NCBI GenBank assembly: GCA_011947345.1
Contig: JAAVTG010000256.1
Coordinates: 149,626-213,625, forward strand
Source: Phytophthora quininea
Lineage: Eukaryota; Oomycota; Peronosporomycetes; Peronosporales; Peronosporaceae
Length of the DNA: 64,000 nucleotides
Reading direction: 5' to 3'
Made by a program: the position numbers and the translations under genes. Under the pieces are notes generated by a model. It ran no database searches. It was not told where the DNA came from and saw nothing but the letters and a program-made list of their open reading frames with translations. Shown here piece after piece: positions 1 through 9,942 of the stretch; the first letter of the stretch is position 1, and each line of letters begins with the position of its first letter.

Positions 1-103
1 AAATTTTCCCACTCTTTATTACTCGTGTCGTAGAGAAAATCTGCTACAATATGTAACAAACTGCTACTCATTTCCGACTCAAAACCTTCTGGCTTGGAAT
101 GGC

Positions 104-535
104 CTACTCCACGAGCGGCGGCAGGCCATATCTCTTCAATGAGAATTTCTCGAACCATTTGTAGAATCGATACTCGCCGTCCTTATGCACCGTTTTCTTG
201 GACATGGTCGCCTCCTTGTCGGCAATCTTGAGCATACGGTAGACATCGTCCACAGAGTAGCCGAGTCGATCGATGTCGTGGATCGCCTCGTTCTTGACAA
301 TGTGCTGACGTCGCACAATGTCTCGAAAGCCTTCCAGGGCATTCCCAGCGCTCTCCTCATTGACCGGGTCCTCGGAGTCGTCTTCGGCAAGCCCGTGCGA
401 TCTCAGCAGCCTTGGCTTACCACCGGTGTCTTAGGGAGTTAAAGCGGAAAGTTGTTCATTGTCTTCGGCTACCGGAACGTGAAGGCTTGCGAGGCCAATG
501 ACGGCAACAGCAACCCACATTCAACTTGGACGCAT
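104..535 (-). pseudogene. Decayed RXLR effector gene
   Basis: Read on the minus strand, one frame from the ATG at 535 to the stop at 104 carries the full layout of an oomycete RXLR effector: a hydrophobic signal peptide (WVAVAVIGLASL), an RLLR motif about 40 codons in, an acidic stretch (EDDSEDPVNEE) in the dEER position, and a C-terminal helix pair ending DGEYRFYKWFEKF. Two in-frame stops break it, TGA at 521-523 (codon 5) and TAA at 431-433 (just before RLLR). The frame is otherwise preserved, so decay is by point mutation. The C-terminus resembles the intact RXLR genes at 26.5, 29.8 and 51.2 kb (ATMSKK followed by a basic residue and DGxY), so it belongs to the same family. An ATG at 520 could bypass the first stop but not the second. 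A secreted host-targeted role applies to the family; this copy is probably not functional. Confidence 0.75.
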
Positions 536-1620
536 GGTGGTCTTGGACGAGTTTCTTGTATCTTGGAGCGGGGGAATTGAAAAATGAATGAGGGCGGCGG
601 TGATCTCGTGGAGCTAGTTGGCGCTGGTTACTGAGCTCAAGAAATATTCTTGTACATTTTCGCTTTCGGAGCGCAATCAGTAGCTGTCAACTCGCTGGGT
701 TTGTTCACCGCACGGACTAGTATGGTTCATTTCTGCGCAAATCGGGTTTGTTCCAAGACGAAGTACGTGCATCAACACTGCGCGTCAATCAACACCCATA
801 TCGCTTTACATGCCACAGTTGATCCATTCCGAATTCCAAGGTAACACGCCGAGTAGCGCAATGAAGAAACTGCATTCAATGGTTAACAGGATCCCGATAG
901 CACCGGATTCAGTTCAGGAGCACTGTGCTGCCTTAGCCGCGATCACGATCTTATTGAAACCAACAGACGACGATGTTCGAACGCTAGAATAACTGAGAGG
1001 AACGGTAGCAGAGAACCTTTAGGGGCTTCCAAAACCTACAGATAACATCGGACAGAGACCAGAGCACGGTAGGTGAATGTTGCAATATGGTGCCACTTAC
1101 CCCAGAATGAACTTACTCTGGCTTAGCAGCACCCTTAGGCGAGGAAGCTTGGTTAGACCTGGAGAAGTCGAAGCAACAGGATAGTCTTTTGCTCTGCTGA
1201 GAAAGTTTAGAGAGTGCTTAGCTCGGTCGCCGCTTCAGGCTAAAACTACCGTAGTAACCAACGCCACATTCAGCGACCTGCTAAGCAAAAGATAGCTACC
1301 TAAATATGCATGGGAATATGCATAAAGAAGTCGAAATTGACTCTTGTACTGTGACAGTGAAGAGGACAGCATCAATAGCGATTATTCTCTTTAGACGCGA
1401 AGGTAGTAGGCCACGGTAGGAGTATCTACGTGGAATGGATATCAGTGTTCACCGAGCAATCGGAAGTAACTCAATAAAAAAACTGCATTCAGCAACACTT
1501 GCCGATCCCAGGAGTTGACATCGCACACATTGCATGATTACAAAGCCAAAAATGACATTCCGAATCGTCTCCAGGCGAAGCATCGCTTCATTTTGGCGAC
1601 TGTTGCGACCAAGATCCCAA
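536..1620. other. Intergenic, no gene seen
   Basis: About 1.1 kb between the decayed RXLR gene and the secreted-protein gene. Only short unsupported open frames (about 60 codons) occur, without signal peptide, domain or paralogue in the window. It should contain the divergent promoter regions of both flanking genes, but I see no convincing initiator or repeat. Confidence 0.5.
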
Positions 1621-4600
1621 TGCAGCTTCAATTGTTGTGGACGCTGTGCTTCTTGTCCGTCGTGGCATCGATCAAGTCCTTCGTAGCGGCCGACAATGCC
1701 ACAGATGTATGGGTGGGCAGGTCTCCGGCGTTTTTCCAGCTCCGGTGGCCGAATGCCACCCTTTTGCAGATCTCGTTGGCGGAACTTTCGCTCCTTGCAG
1801 GATCCAAGTCGTTCTTCTCGACGACTGCAGTGACGGTGGTGAGTGTGCGTAACAGCTCGCTCTTTGACAGTACTGGAAATGCTTCATTCGAGGTATTGTT
1901 CCTAGTCGGAGACCCGATCCAAGCGTTCAACACGACTGTCGCACCAAATCCGCTCAACTTGACTGGACTGGCCACTGCGCTGGGGATGCAACTGCAGTCA
2001 TCGGTCCTCAATGCAACAACTGCACCGGCAGTCACTGCAACTTCGAACGGTAGCTCTGATGCATTGTGGCAGGTCGTCACTACGTTTAACGCTGCCAACA
2101 TCACGTGTCAAGTTCTCAACAACTCCGAAGTGCTCAGCCGATACAAGTCCGCGCCCAATTTCCCGTCTTTACGGCCCGCTTTAACACCGACATCAGCGTT
2201 CTTGACGTTCTCGATTCTCTTCCGGAATGTCAACGACCCGGCAAACCTTGCTCAGAGTTTGGTGTACCAAGTTCGCCGTGGTGTCGGCGAGTTTCTGGGT
2301 GGGAATTTCAACATGAGTTACGTCATCTCTGTTGGTCCAGCAACGACGGCGAGAGCGGCGACTTTGCTGGTGAATCAAAGCTTTTACCTCGTGCTGCCAC
2401 CAACTGCAGACACTTCGAAGTTCGCACGGGAATATCTCGAAAACCGCGTGTCGTATGGAGATTTAGGTCAACTGGTGGCAGGGGACAGCGCCAACTCGAC
2501 TCGACCAGCAATGTTCCTGGACTTTATGTTTCCTTCGACAGAGTTGACGACGATGTTGAACAGCATTGCGATTGCTGCCTCGCGGTCTTTTGCTGCGACG
2601 ATCTTCCCGTACGTTTTCCGGTCGATCACTTTCAGTACGTACCCTGCCGGCAATCCACCTCTCCCTGCGATTGCTTCGACCGATCAAGGGACTTGGTTGT
2701 CAGCAACGTCCGACGACACATTAAACGCTCTACGCCGCAAAAACAGTTCTTCCGATACTACCCGGACGGCTATCTCGCGTCGCTGCCAATGGATGTTTTG
2801 TACCCGTCGACCGTGACGATGGCCAACTTGACTGCGAACGGAACGTTCACCACCACCGTGTACTGGTCGAACTCCTTGGAGCAAGATTTCTGGTTGGAAC
2901 GTGCCGAGTCTGTGGATAAAGTCTCCTGGAGCTTGTTTCCGTCCACTACATTTTTGCTGCCGACGCGACTTTAAGTTCGTCAGTTCCTGCAGCCCCAATG
3001 ATCAAAATCGGCAATACGTCGACGCCACTATGGACGCTTCAAGCTGCGACTCCGGAGCACTTGGACATGGCTCTGTATCTCCGTAGCGCAAATGACAACG
3101 CCACACAAGTTAAAGTGGAAGTCGCAGTGACGTTGCAAGGAGTTGACGATGCCAAAACAGTCGTCACCAGTATCGCTCGACCATCGGGCGACACGAGTAC
3201 TACTAACAACTCTGCAAATCCGTTGGATATCGTGGTGCGCCACCAGAGTCGAGTGGTGCGAAATAACGGCACGGACACGCCTATGAAGTTGCTGTTGCTG
3301 TTGGAGCTTGGGGTTGCAACTGCAGCGGAGAAAAGCGCCGACGGCTGCTCCCATTGTCAACAACTCTTCGACTGGTGTACGAACGAGTCTGGGTGTGCTG
3401 CTCTACAAACGTGTGTTCTCAGCAATTCAGAACCCGATTGCATCGTTGGTGAGCGCAACGTCAATTCTAAACAAGACTGACGACTTGTTTTCCACGTTCA
3501 ATAATTGTTTGAGTGGATCCACGACAACGTCAGTGGATGTGAATTCGCTAATGCTCTTCACAAGTGCTGTACGCTGCCAATTGCAACGCATGTGTGCTTT
3601 CCCGTCACCAAGCAGCAATATTGTGATTCCTTCAGGGACGAAACTTGTGTGGGATAGTGGCGACGGCCAACAACGTATCCTACCATCGACTAACACCACC
3701 ATATTCCCACCATCAAACAGTTCACCCGTCAATGTCTCCATGAGCATCGGAGGTAAACCAGTCTGCTATCTGCCAATATGGAGCAATGCCACAAACTCGG
3801 CGATTGAGACGATGATCCTGCAGACGTGTACGTTCAACAAGTATCTTGGGATTGTGAAGGCCAACGTGACCTCAAATGCCACCGGAGTTGCTGCCATCGA
3901 CCTGACCTACTCGGGTCTCATCGGCCCCATGCCAGTACTGATCCCAGTCGTCAACGGAACGCAAACTAACGGGGAGCAACGATTTCGACTGTCTTGACAC
4001 CAAGTATTCGCTTCCGCTTGGAATCTGCAAGTGGCCCCGTTCCTTACGCGAACTCTACGGATCCGATAACAATTAAACCTTGTGCTAAGTGCAAACGACT
4101 GACACTGGATGTCTGTCTCCGAGATGACAAATGCTCGGCAGCAGTGAACTGTATCGTCCAATCTTACAGCAGCACCAGCAGTACAAACGCCACCGTTACA
4201 CCCACTACAGACCCATCGACAATGCTGGCAGATGCAGTCGTGCAACTTGTTCGGGGCGACGTATCTGGTTCCCAGCTCTCGTTTGAGTCAAGCGTGGCAT
4301 CTTGTTCCAGCGGATTCGATGTGAATGGAGACTCGTGGCACAAACTTGTAAATGCCAGTGCGTGTTACAGTCGAAGCACTTGTCCACTGGTCCTAGCGCC
4401 AATGCTGTCATCATCATCGACAAATTTGGCGACGACTTACACAACCGTAGGAAAATGGACGATATCACCGACCGAAAAGCTTCAGCAGCTCGTATACACG
4501 GGCAACACATCGACTCTAAGTTCGCTACAAGTGCCATTTGTCTTGAGAAGTGATAATGTAACATCTGCTGGGACGAGCTCAGCTGATTCAGGGTCACTGG

Positions 4601-4836
4601 CCACGACGTTGCGTTCACTTTTCCAGTACGACGACATCGCAGTCTCTTCAGCGGGTTCAACGACCACCCAAGACGGAATGACGACAACGTTCACGTGGAC
4701 GATCACCTACAGACACTGGCTTAGTGTACTACCCGTCTTCATCCCGAGCTCCAGCACCGAGTGGTCTCTCTCCTCAGATACTTCGATTCCTTATGACAGC
4801 ACTTTCACATTGGTCCCTCGAAACACCACAGCGTAA
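1621..4836 (+). CDS. Large secreted Asn/Thr-rich protein with five-Cys modules (frames broken)
   Basis: The ATG at 1621 starts a clear signal peptide (LLWTLCFLSVVASIKSFVAA). An upstream frame extension to 1515 is ignored because it lacks this feature. The protein of about 1,070 residues is rich in N-x-S/T sequons and predicted extracellular. Two similar cysteine modules are visible near 3340-3420 (CSHC, then Cys spaced 6, 5 and 5) and 4080-4165 (CAKC, then Cys spaced 7, 5 and 5). The coding frame changes four times: near 2735 (A run), near 2945 (T run), between about 3410 and 3470, and near 3972 (G run). Three of the four are explained by one missing base in a homopolymer, so the gene may be intact in the organism; the third fits an extra base or a two-base loss. 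No family name is recognised. A cell-surface or apoplastic role is inference from the signal peptide and glycosylation sites. Confidence 0.6.
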
Positions 4837-4902
4837 TAAATCGCTTCAGCTTCTACAAAACTGGTTGAAATCTACAGCCGTGTTCCTGTCATGTACAATC
4901 TT

Positions 4903-6361
4903 TTATGACTCCAATTTGCTCAAGCGAACAGCCTCAGCGAACTCGGCGATCGGGTTAATCGTCCACATCCTCGCATCCTTCTCCTTCAAGCTGTCGTGCT
5001 CGAGATTCTTCATAGAGCTCTCGTAAAACGCCAGGTGGCCACCCGACTTGGTTGTGCACAGAATCACATTCGGGTTGGCCTCCACCTCTGAGTCTGTCGG
5101 TAGAGCAGTGCTGATACTGATAGGGTCGTCCTCGGAATTGATGCAGAGCAACGGCACACGCACCGCCGACAATTTTTTCACAGAGCCTGCGTCGTTGTAG
5201 TAGTCGTCCACGGTGTTGTAGTGGAACACAAACTTGGTGAGGGTATCATCGAAGTCTCTAACAGTGCGTGAGTCTCGGATGGCTTGCAGATCCACACCTG
5301 GATAGTTCTCAAAGTGCTCCGCCGCGTTGCACTGCCAAAACAAAACAAAGATTAACCTTAGTACGACATATACTGCAGACACAGACAGACCCAACGCACC
5401 TTATTGAAGAAGAGCTCGCGCAAGTTGCGGTTCAAGGCCTTGTCGTACGTCAAACGGTTGAATAAAGAGCCGCCGAAGTTGGCCGAGCACTTGGCTAAGT
5501 CGAACGGGTTCCCGACTGAGATCGCGCCAGTCAACGGAGCCTGCTCTGCTTCTTCTCCGAGATATTTTACAAGCACGTTGGATCCCATGGAAAAGCCCAC
5601 ACCCATGAACGACTCGCGCTTGAACTCGTACTTATCGCTGAGCTGCTTCAACACGAAGCGTAGGTCGCCCGTGTACGCGCTGCAGAAGAGCTGCGCCGTA
5701 CGGACAGGCGTGTCTGCACACCCACGAGCATTCAGCACCACACACTGCCAGCCAAGCTCATGCAGCCGCGCAATCGTCCGGCGGATGTAGTTCTCAGGAC
5801 TGCCGCCTGTTAAACCAGGCAGCAGGATCATCGTCCGGCGAGCAGGTTCCACTTGTTCCACCCACGTCGACACGGTGGCAGATCCATTGTCCATGACCGT
5901 GTTTTGATCAGCAAGAAGCGCCCAATCCAATGACACAACCCCTCCGTCCGGCAGGTCCATCAATTGGCGCCTGTAATTGATATGCGGACCCCGCTCATCG
6001 TACGCAAAGCGGATCGTTTGCAGATGGCCGTTGAAGAGTCTCCATGGCGGATAGTACTTGGTCTTCGCTGCAATAGAAGCAACAAATCATCAATATTTTC
6101 ACGTGACAAGAATGACAAGAATGACAAGATGCAAGACCCCAACGTACTGATCGTAGGACAGAGTGACAGTAGCTGTTTGTTGGCGGACGTCGCTTGATAC
6201 ACGAGCCGCGGGGTCTCGGCGGCTCTGGTCCAGTGCCAGCGCATGATCAGTGCCAGAAGAGAGCGGCCGAGGGTCTTCTCGCACAGATACAGCAGCAGCA
6301 AAGCCACCACCAGCCGAGACGTGCGGGAGGCACGCAGGAAGCGAGTGCTAACGTTCCCCAT
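4903..6361 (-). CDS. Alpha/beta hydrolase, ABHD1/2/3-EMB8 family
   Basis: Three exons on the minus strand: 6361-6148, 6067-5400 and 5331-4903, with introns of 80 nt (GTACGT...CAG) and 68 nt (GTGCGT...CAG) that join in frame. Exon 1 gives a membrane anchor (LVVALLLLYLCEKTLG). Exon 2 opens with the family signature YYPPWRLFNGHLQTI, followed by the core hydrolase fold, an oxyanion/cap region (LPGLTGGSPENY) and the nucleophile elbow GFSMGSN. Exon 3 supplies the acid (NSEDDP) and the catalytic His (SGGHLAFYE). All three triad residues are therefore visible. Length, about 436 residues, is normal for membrane-anchored lipid or ester hydrolases of this family, which act on ester or monoacylglycerol substrates at internal membranes; the substrate here is unknown. 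The gene runs tail to tail with the secreted protein gene, 66 nt apart. Confidence 0.9.
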
Positions 6362-7339
6362 CGAGGTCCGTGATGTGTCACCTGGTCAAACGTGGGGTTC
6401 CGCTTGGCGTCGCGCAATCATAGTAAAAGATTGCGGTAAATGATACCATCATTATCGGTGATAGCTACATTGTTAAAGCATGGCAACACTGTCGAACATG
6501 TTTTTGAAGTTGAAGCGCTTTCCTGCTTGACGATTAACGAATGTGTTGGCCAAAAGTGTCCGAGTCGTTGAGCAATATTCAGCACATGGTTCGTTGTGAC
6601 CAGGAAGCAAGCCCAGCTGCACCGCAACAGCCACACGTGGGGCTGGCACACAGCGTGAGTGCTTACCGCCGGCCGACTTAGCGCGCGCTGCAAGCAGGAT
6701 GGCGACTACAGACGGCGCTCTCTGTCAGATAAAAGAGGAAGCTTTGCCAACGCGAAATGCCTCTCGGAATGCGGCAACGGCGACTGCACGAACGACTGGC
6801 ACCTCAAGTCCCAAGTCCAGTCCCCAAGACCACGGAGCCTACAAACCTCAGAGCCTTCTGAAAGCGTGGGAATTACTCACCGGCCTCGACTTGGCGTGCC
6901 GCGGCTCAGATCGCCGAGTGCGCGCTGCAGCTGGGATCAGAGCAGGCCCCTCGACATGTGGAGCCCCAAGGTGCTGGCCTCATGTTGACCACCCGACGCC
7001 GCCAAGGAGCAGCCTGGATCTTTCGCGGTCGAAGCATTGTTTCCCGCGTGTCTTTATGTATTCGCTACTGCCGCATCGAGACCGTCGTGGCGTCGCCGCC
7101 CGCTCCCCATGCACTTGCCTGTCCAAAGGCTTTTTCACCATGGCGTTGAAGTCAGAGCACCTCGAACTGAATAGTCGTCGCTGATTGGGCCACAACGATC
7201 GCGGGTAGGGTTCGTCTCTGAAGTCCAGTCCAGTCGTCCGCTGTCTGTCGTGACCTCGTCCACCTCATTCCCCTGCACCAAGTCTCGACATCACATCCCA
7301 AACGTCCGCAGTAGAGCTAGAGGCTGCCCCACTCCAGCG
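6362..7339. other. Intergenic region between divergent genes
   Basis: The start regions of the hydrolase (minus) and the GAF protein (plus) face away from each other across about 980 bp. Open frames inside it (for example 6699-7184) have no recognisable features and compositionally look like chance frames in GC-rich DNA. Confidence 0.5.
7264..7271 (+). promoter_or_regulatory. Possible oomycete initiator (Inr)
   Basis: CTCATTCC lies 69 nt before the GAF-protein ATG and matches the pyrimidine-TCA-N-T-pyrimidine initiator core described for oomycete promoters. This is a motif match only, and short enough to occur by chance. Confidence 0.35.
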
Positions 7340-8437
7340 ATGGCGCAGCACTCGTCGTCCAAGTACGGCTATACGCTCAACTTTGACTGGAAACACCCGT
7401 GGCCGCGCGCCCCCACGCCCAAGAACGAGGACGCGCGACTGCAGGAGCTGGCCCGCTACCGCATCCTGGACTCGGAGCCCGACGAGAAGTTCGACAAGCT
7501 CTGCCGTATCGCGTGCAAGGAGATGAAGTGCCCCATCGCGGCCGTGAGCTTCATCGACAAGCAGAAGCAGTGGTTCAAGGCCAACAGCGGCCTCACGCAG
7601 CGGCAGATCCCGCGCGACGTGGCGCTCTGCGCGCACACCATCATGCATGCCAAGCGCGCGCTCGTGGTGGAGGACACGTCGCTGGACGAGCGGTTCCAGC
7701 ACAACCCGCTGGTGACACGAGCGTCCGCCGTGCGGTTCTACGCCGGCGTGCCCATTACCACCCCCAACGGCTTCTGCATTGGCTCGGTCTTCGTGTTCGA
7801 CGTCAAGAGCCACCACAACGTGGACGCCAAGATTCTGCACAAGATTGCAGCCAAGGTGCTGAAATACATGGACGAGCGGCTGAAAAACATGGCAGCAGCC
7901 AATGGAGGAGCATTGCCGGCGCCAACACCAGCACCGACGTCCACAGGCTCGAACAAGAGTTCGTCGTCGTCTTCTGCGACCCCCAAAGGAAAACCGTGTC
8001 ACCCCGACAAGTACGGAGCAGCCTGCTGGCGAGACGGCCATGCGGGAACAGCAGCCACCCCAACACCAGTCAAACCCGAGCCGGAACCGATGCCCAACCC
8101 GGACGCAACCAGTGCCGAGAGTGGAGCGATTGTGCAAGCGGCACAGGCTGCTGCGGCGACCAGTACGGCAATCGAAGCACAAGGACAGGGACAGGGAGGA
8201 CTGGGCAACATGGGCTCCATGCTGATGAACTTGCTGGCAAGAACCACCGAGACGCAGCAGCAGTTAGCTGCTCAGCAGGGCGTCATGTTCGAGACGCTGG
8301 GAGAACACTCGAACCAATTGGACTCGCTGGGCCAGTCCATGAACAACCTCGAGAAGCGCTTCGAACAGGTTCGACTCAAGAAGCAACAGCAGCAGCAGGC
8401 GGCCACGTCCAACAGCCGCAGACCCAAGCGCGTGTAG
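7340..8437 (+). CDS. GAF-domain protein with Gln-rich coiled tail
   Basis: The ATG at 7340 (the first with sensible N-terminus, MAQHSSSKYGYTLNFDWKHP) opens a 365-residue protein. Residues about 35-180 form a GAF domain: the sequence RLQELARYRILDSEPDEKFD followed by FIDKQKQWFKA, ALCAHTIM, DERFQHNPLV and GVPITTPNGFCIGSVFV is the typical pattern of stand-alone GAF proteins seen N-terminal to many sensor kinases. After residue 190 the chain becomes low complexity (Ser/Pro/Thr, Ala) and ends in a Gln-rich helix (KQQQQQAA) and a basic tail. GAF domains bind small ligands such as cyclic nucleotides or haem; the ligand here cannot be read from sequence. There is no output domain, so a regulatory or partner role is inferred. 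Longer shadow frames on both strands reflect strong GC bias at third positions. Confidence 0.85.
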   Translation: MAQHSSSKYGYTLNFDWKHPWPRAPTPKNEDARLQELARYRILDSEPDEKFDKLCRIACKEMKCPIAAVSFIDKQKQWFKANSGLTQRQIPRDVALCAHTIMHAKRALVVEDTSLDERFQHNPLVTRASAVRFYAGVPITTPNGFCIGSVFVFDVKSHHNVDAKILHKIAAKVLKYMDERLKNMAAANGGALPAPTPAPTSTGSNKSSSSSSATPKGKPCHPDKYGAACWRDGHAGTAATPTPVKPEPEPMPNPDATSAESGAIVQAAQAAAATSTAIEAQGQGQGGLGNMGSMLMNLLARTTETQQQLAAQQGVMFETLGEHSNQLDSLGQSMNNLEKRFEQVRLKKQQQQQAATSNSRRPKRV

Positions 8438-9132
8438 TGGACGGAAGAAACGCACAATCTCTTCGTAGGTGTTGGCTTGAGCCGTACCCACCACAGTTTG
8501 TCTGGGCGGAGCGAGAGGAGGCGACATGCATCTCGTCATGGAACCGTAAAAGTATCTATACGCCTCCCCACTTTGAATTCCTCCCCGACCGCCAGAGGCC
8601 AAGTCAACGTGTTGCATTAAAGAAATATATGTGCTGTGGACGCTTTTAACCCTTCGGTGGTGGTTCTGCTTTGGTTTTTAACGCGCAGCGCGGAGAGGTA
8701 GACCAGACGCCAGCGAAAATGTTGCCGACGTTGAAGTTGGCGCTAAGATAGGCCTCAACTTTCTCCTATCTCAGGATCATATCATCCTGTACTAGGATGC
8801 AAGTTTTGGTTGGCCAGTAGCCAGCGCTGCTAAAGCGCGAATTCCGTTTCGAAACTCCAGCACATCCAAGTATACAAATCCCCATATGCGGCTGTAAACC
8901 CAATACAAATGCCAAGCATAACGAATATGCATCCTCCAACCCAATTATCTGCATTTCATCGCGGCCTGTGCGCTCAAGCGTCTCCGCTCCTCACTTTCTG
9001 CTGACTGCTCTGCTTGAAACATCGTTTCGGGTGCGTGCTGTTGCCTCCAGCCACACAATCCTCAAGTGAACCTTCAAGCTAACTTCGCTCTGAATGACCC
9101 ATTGACAGCATCTGAGCATCCAGGAGGGAAGA
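8438..9132. other. Intergenic, 3' end of GAF gene and promoter of Ubl-eL41 gene
   Basis: No gene is seen in these 695 bp. Pyrimidine-rich sequence with a TCACTTTC motif near 8992 lies about 140 nt before the next start and could be its initiator region; this is a weak match. Confidence 0.4.
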
Positions 9133-9429
9133 ATGCAGCTCTTCGTGGAGACCCTGTCGGGCTCCCCGCTCACGCTCAGCGTGGCGGCGGACGCCTCGGT
9201 GGCGTCTGTCAAGCAGGCCGTGGAGGACGTGGAGTTCATCCCCAACTTCCGCCTCGTCTGCGCCGGCAAGCAGCTCTCGAGCGGCTCGCTCGCTGACTAC
9301 GCGGTCGGCGAGTGCGACACGCTCAAGATGCTGCTCGACGTGAACGGCGGCATGCGCGCCAAGTGGCGCAAGAAACGCATGCGCCGTCTTCGCCGCAAGC
9401 GCCGAAAAATGCGCCAGCGCGCCAGATAA
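9133..9429 (+). CDS. Ubiquitin-like domain fused to ribosomal protein eL41
   Basis: A single uninterrupted 98-codon frame. Residues 1-73 form a ubiquitin-like fold starting MQLFVETLSGSPLTL and ending in Gly-Gly (DVNGG). Residues 74-98 are a complete eL41 (MRAKWRKKRMRRLRRKRRKM and five more residues), the tiny, almost invariant basic peptide of the large ribosomal subunit. The diglycine sits directly before the eL41 methionine, the position at which ubiquitin-type proteases release ribosomal partners in Ub-eL40, Ub-eS31 and FUBI-eS30 precursors. Codon choice is strongly G/C-ending, as expected for a highly expressed gene. The Ubl half is closer in general appearance to FUBI than to ubiquitin and lacks LRGG, so whether it is cleaved and what becomes of the Ubl are open. 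Annotation pipelines are likely to miss the 25-codon eL41. Confidence 0.9.
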   Translation: MQLFVETLSGSPLTLSVAADASVASVKQAVEDVEFIPNFRLVCAGKQLSSGSLADYAVGECDTLKMLLDVNGGMRAKWRKKRMRRLRRKRRKMRQRAR

Positions 9430-9942
9430 ATTCGCTCCAGTTGCAGATCGGAGAGCGTCGTTCCAAAGGTTTTTGACGAGCAAGTTGAAGACATAAGAGT
9501 GATGGTCAACATCTGAAACACAGTGCGGGTTTAGTCGCGACGACACCTGTCGGAAACCAAAGCAGCAACGGAAGTATTCTTCGTGGTCTGGAACAAGTGT
9601 CGAGCTCTGTTGGCTAAGAGCTCATATTCTGGTTAACATGAACACGTCCTTGGGACGGGTGATGAGGAACGAATCGTGTTGTCATTGTTTTATATTGTGT
9701 TTGAGTGCAGACTTGTCCCTATCCAAGACTTCTCCGTGTTTGTCGAAGAAGACAAACACGTCATCGACAGAAATCGCACCTGTGTCCCGTGTTAAACCTC
9801 CTTGTTGTTTCCTGTCAGCTGAAACCTGCGCCGCTGCAGCTTCCCCACCATGGCGATCTCGCATTTGCAGCAACATTCTTCTCTTGCTCACACGTCACAC
9901 ATCTCGAGGATTGGTCAACTTCGTGTATCTTTCGGACAACCG
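9430..9942. other. Intergenic, no gene seen
   Basis: About 510 bp following the Ubl-eL41 gene, containing only short frames without support. Confidence 0.4.

Noticed and set aside
2105..2974. Separate 289-codon plus gene
   Set aside because: Only its last part (after about 2735) is coding, as the continuation of the secreted protein; the earlier part is out-of-frame shadow.
6699..7184. 161-codon frame between the hydrolase and the GAF gene
   Set aside because: Composition resembles random GC-rich sequence and no feature supports it.
7265..8182. 305-codon minus-strand frame opposite the GAF gene
   Set aside because: It mirrors the GC-biased third positions of the real gene and contains only Arg/His/Val/Leu-rich sequence without any domain.
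7399..8649. 416-codon plus frame overlapping the GAF gene
   Set aside because: Another shadow frame: rich in Arg, Ala, His and Gln, no domain, and no start context.
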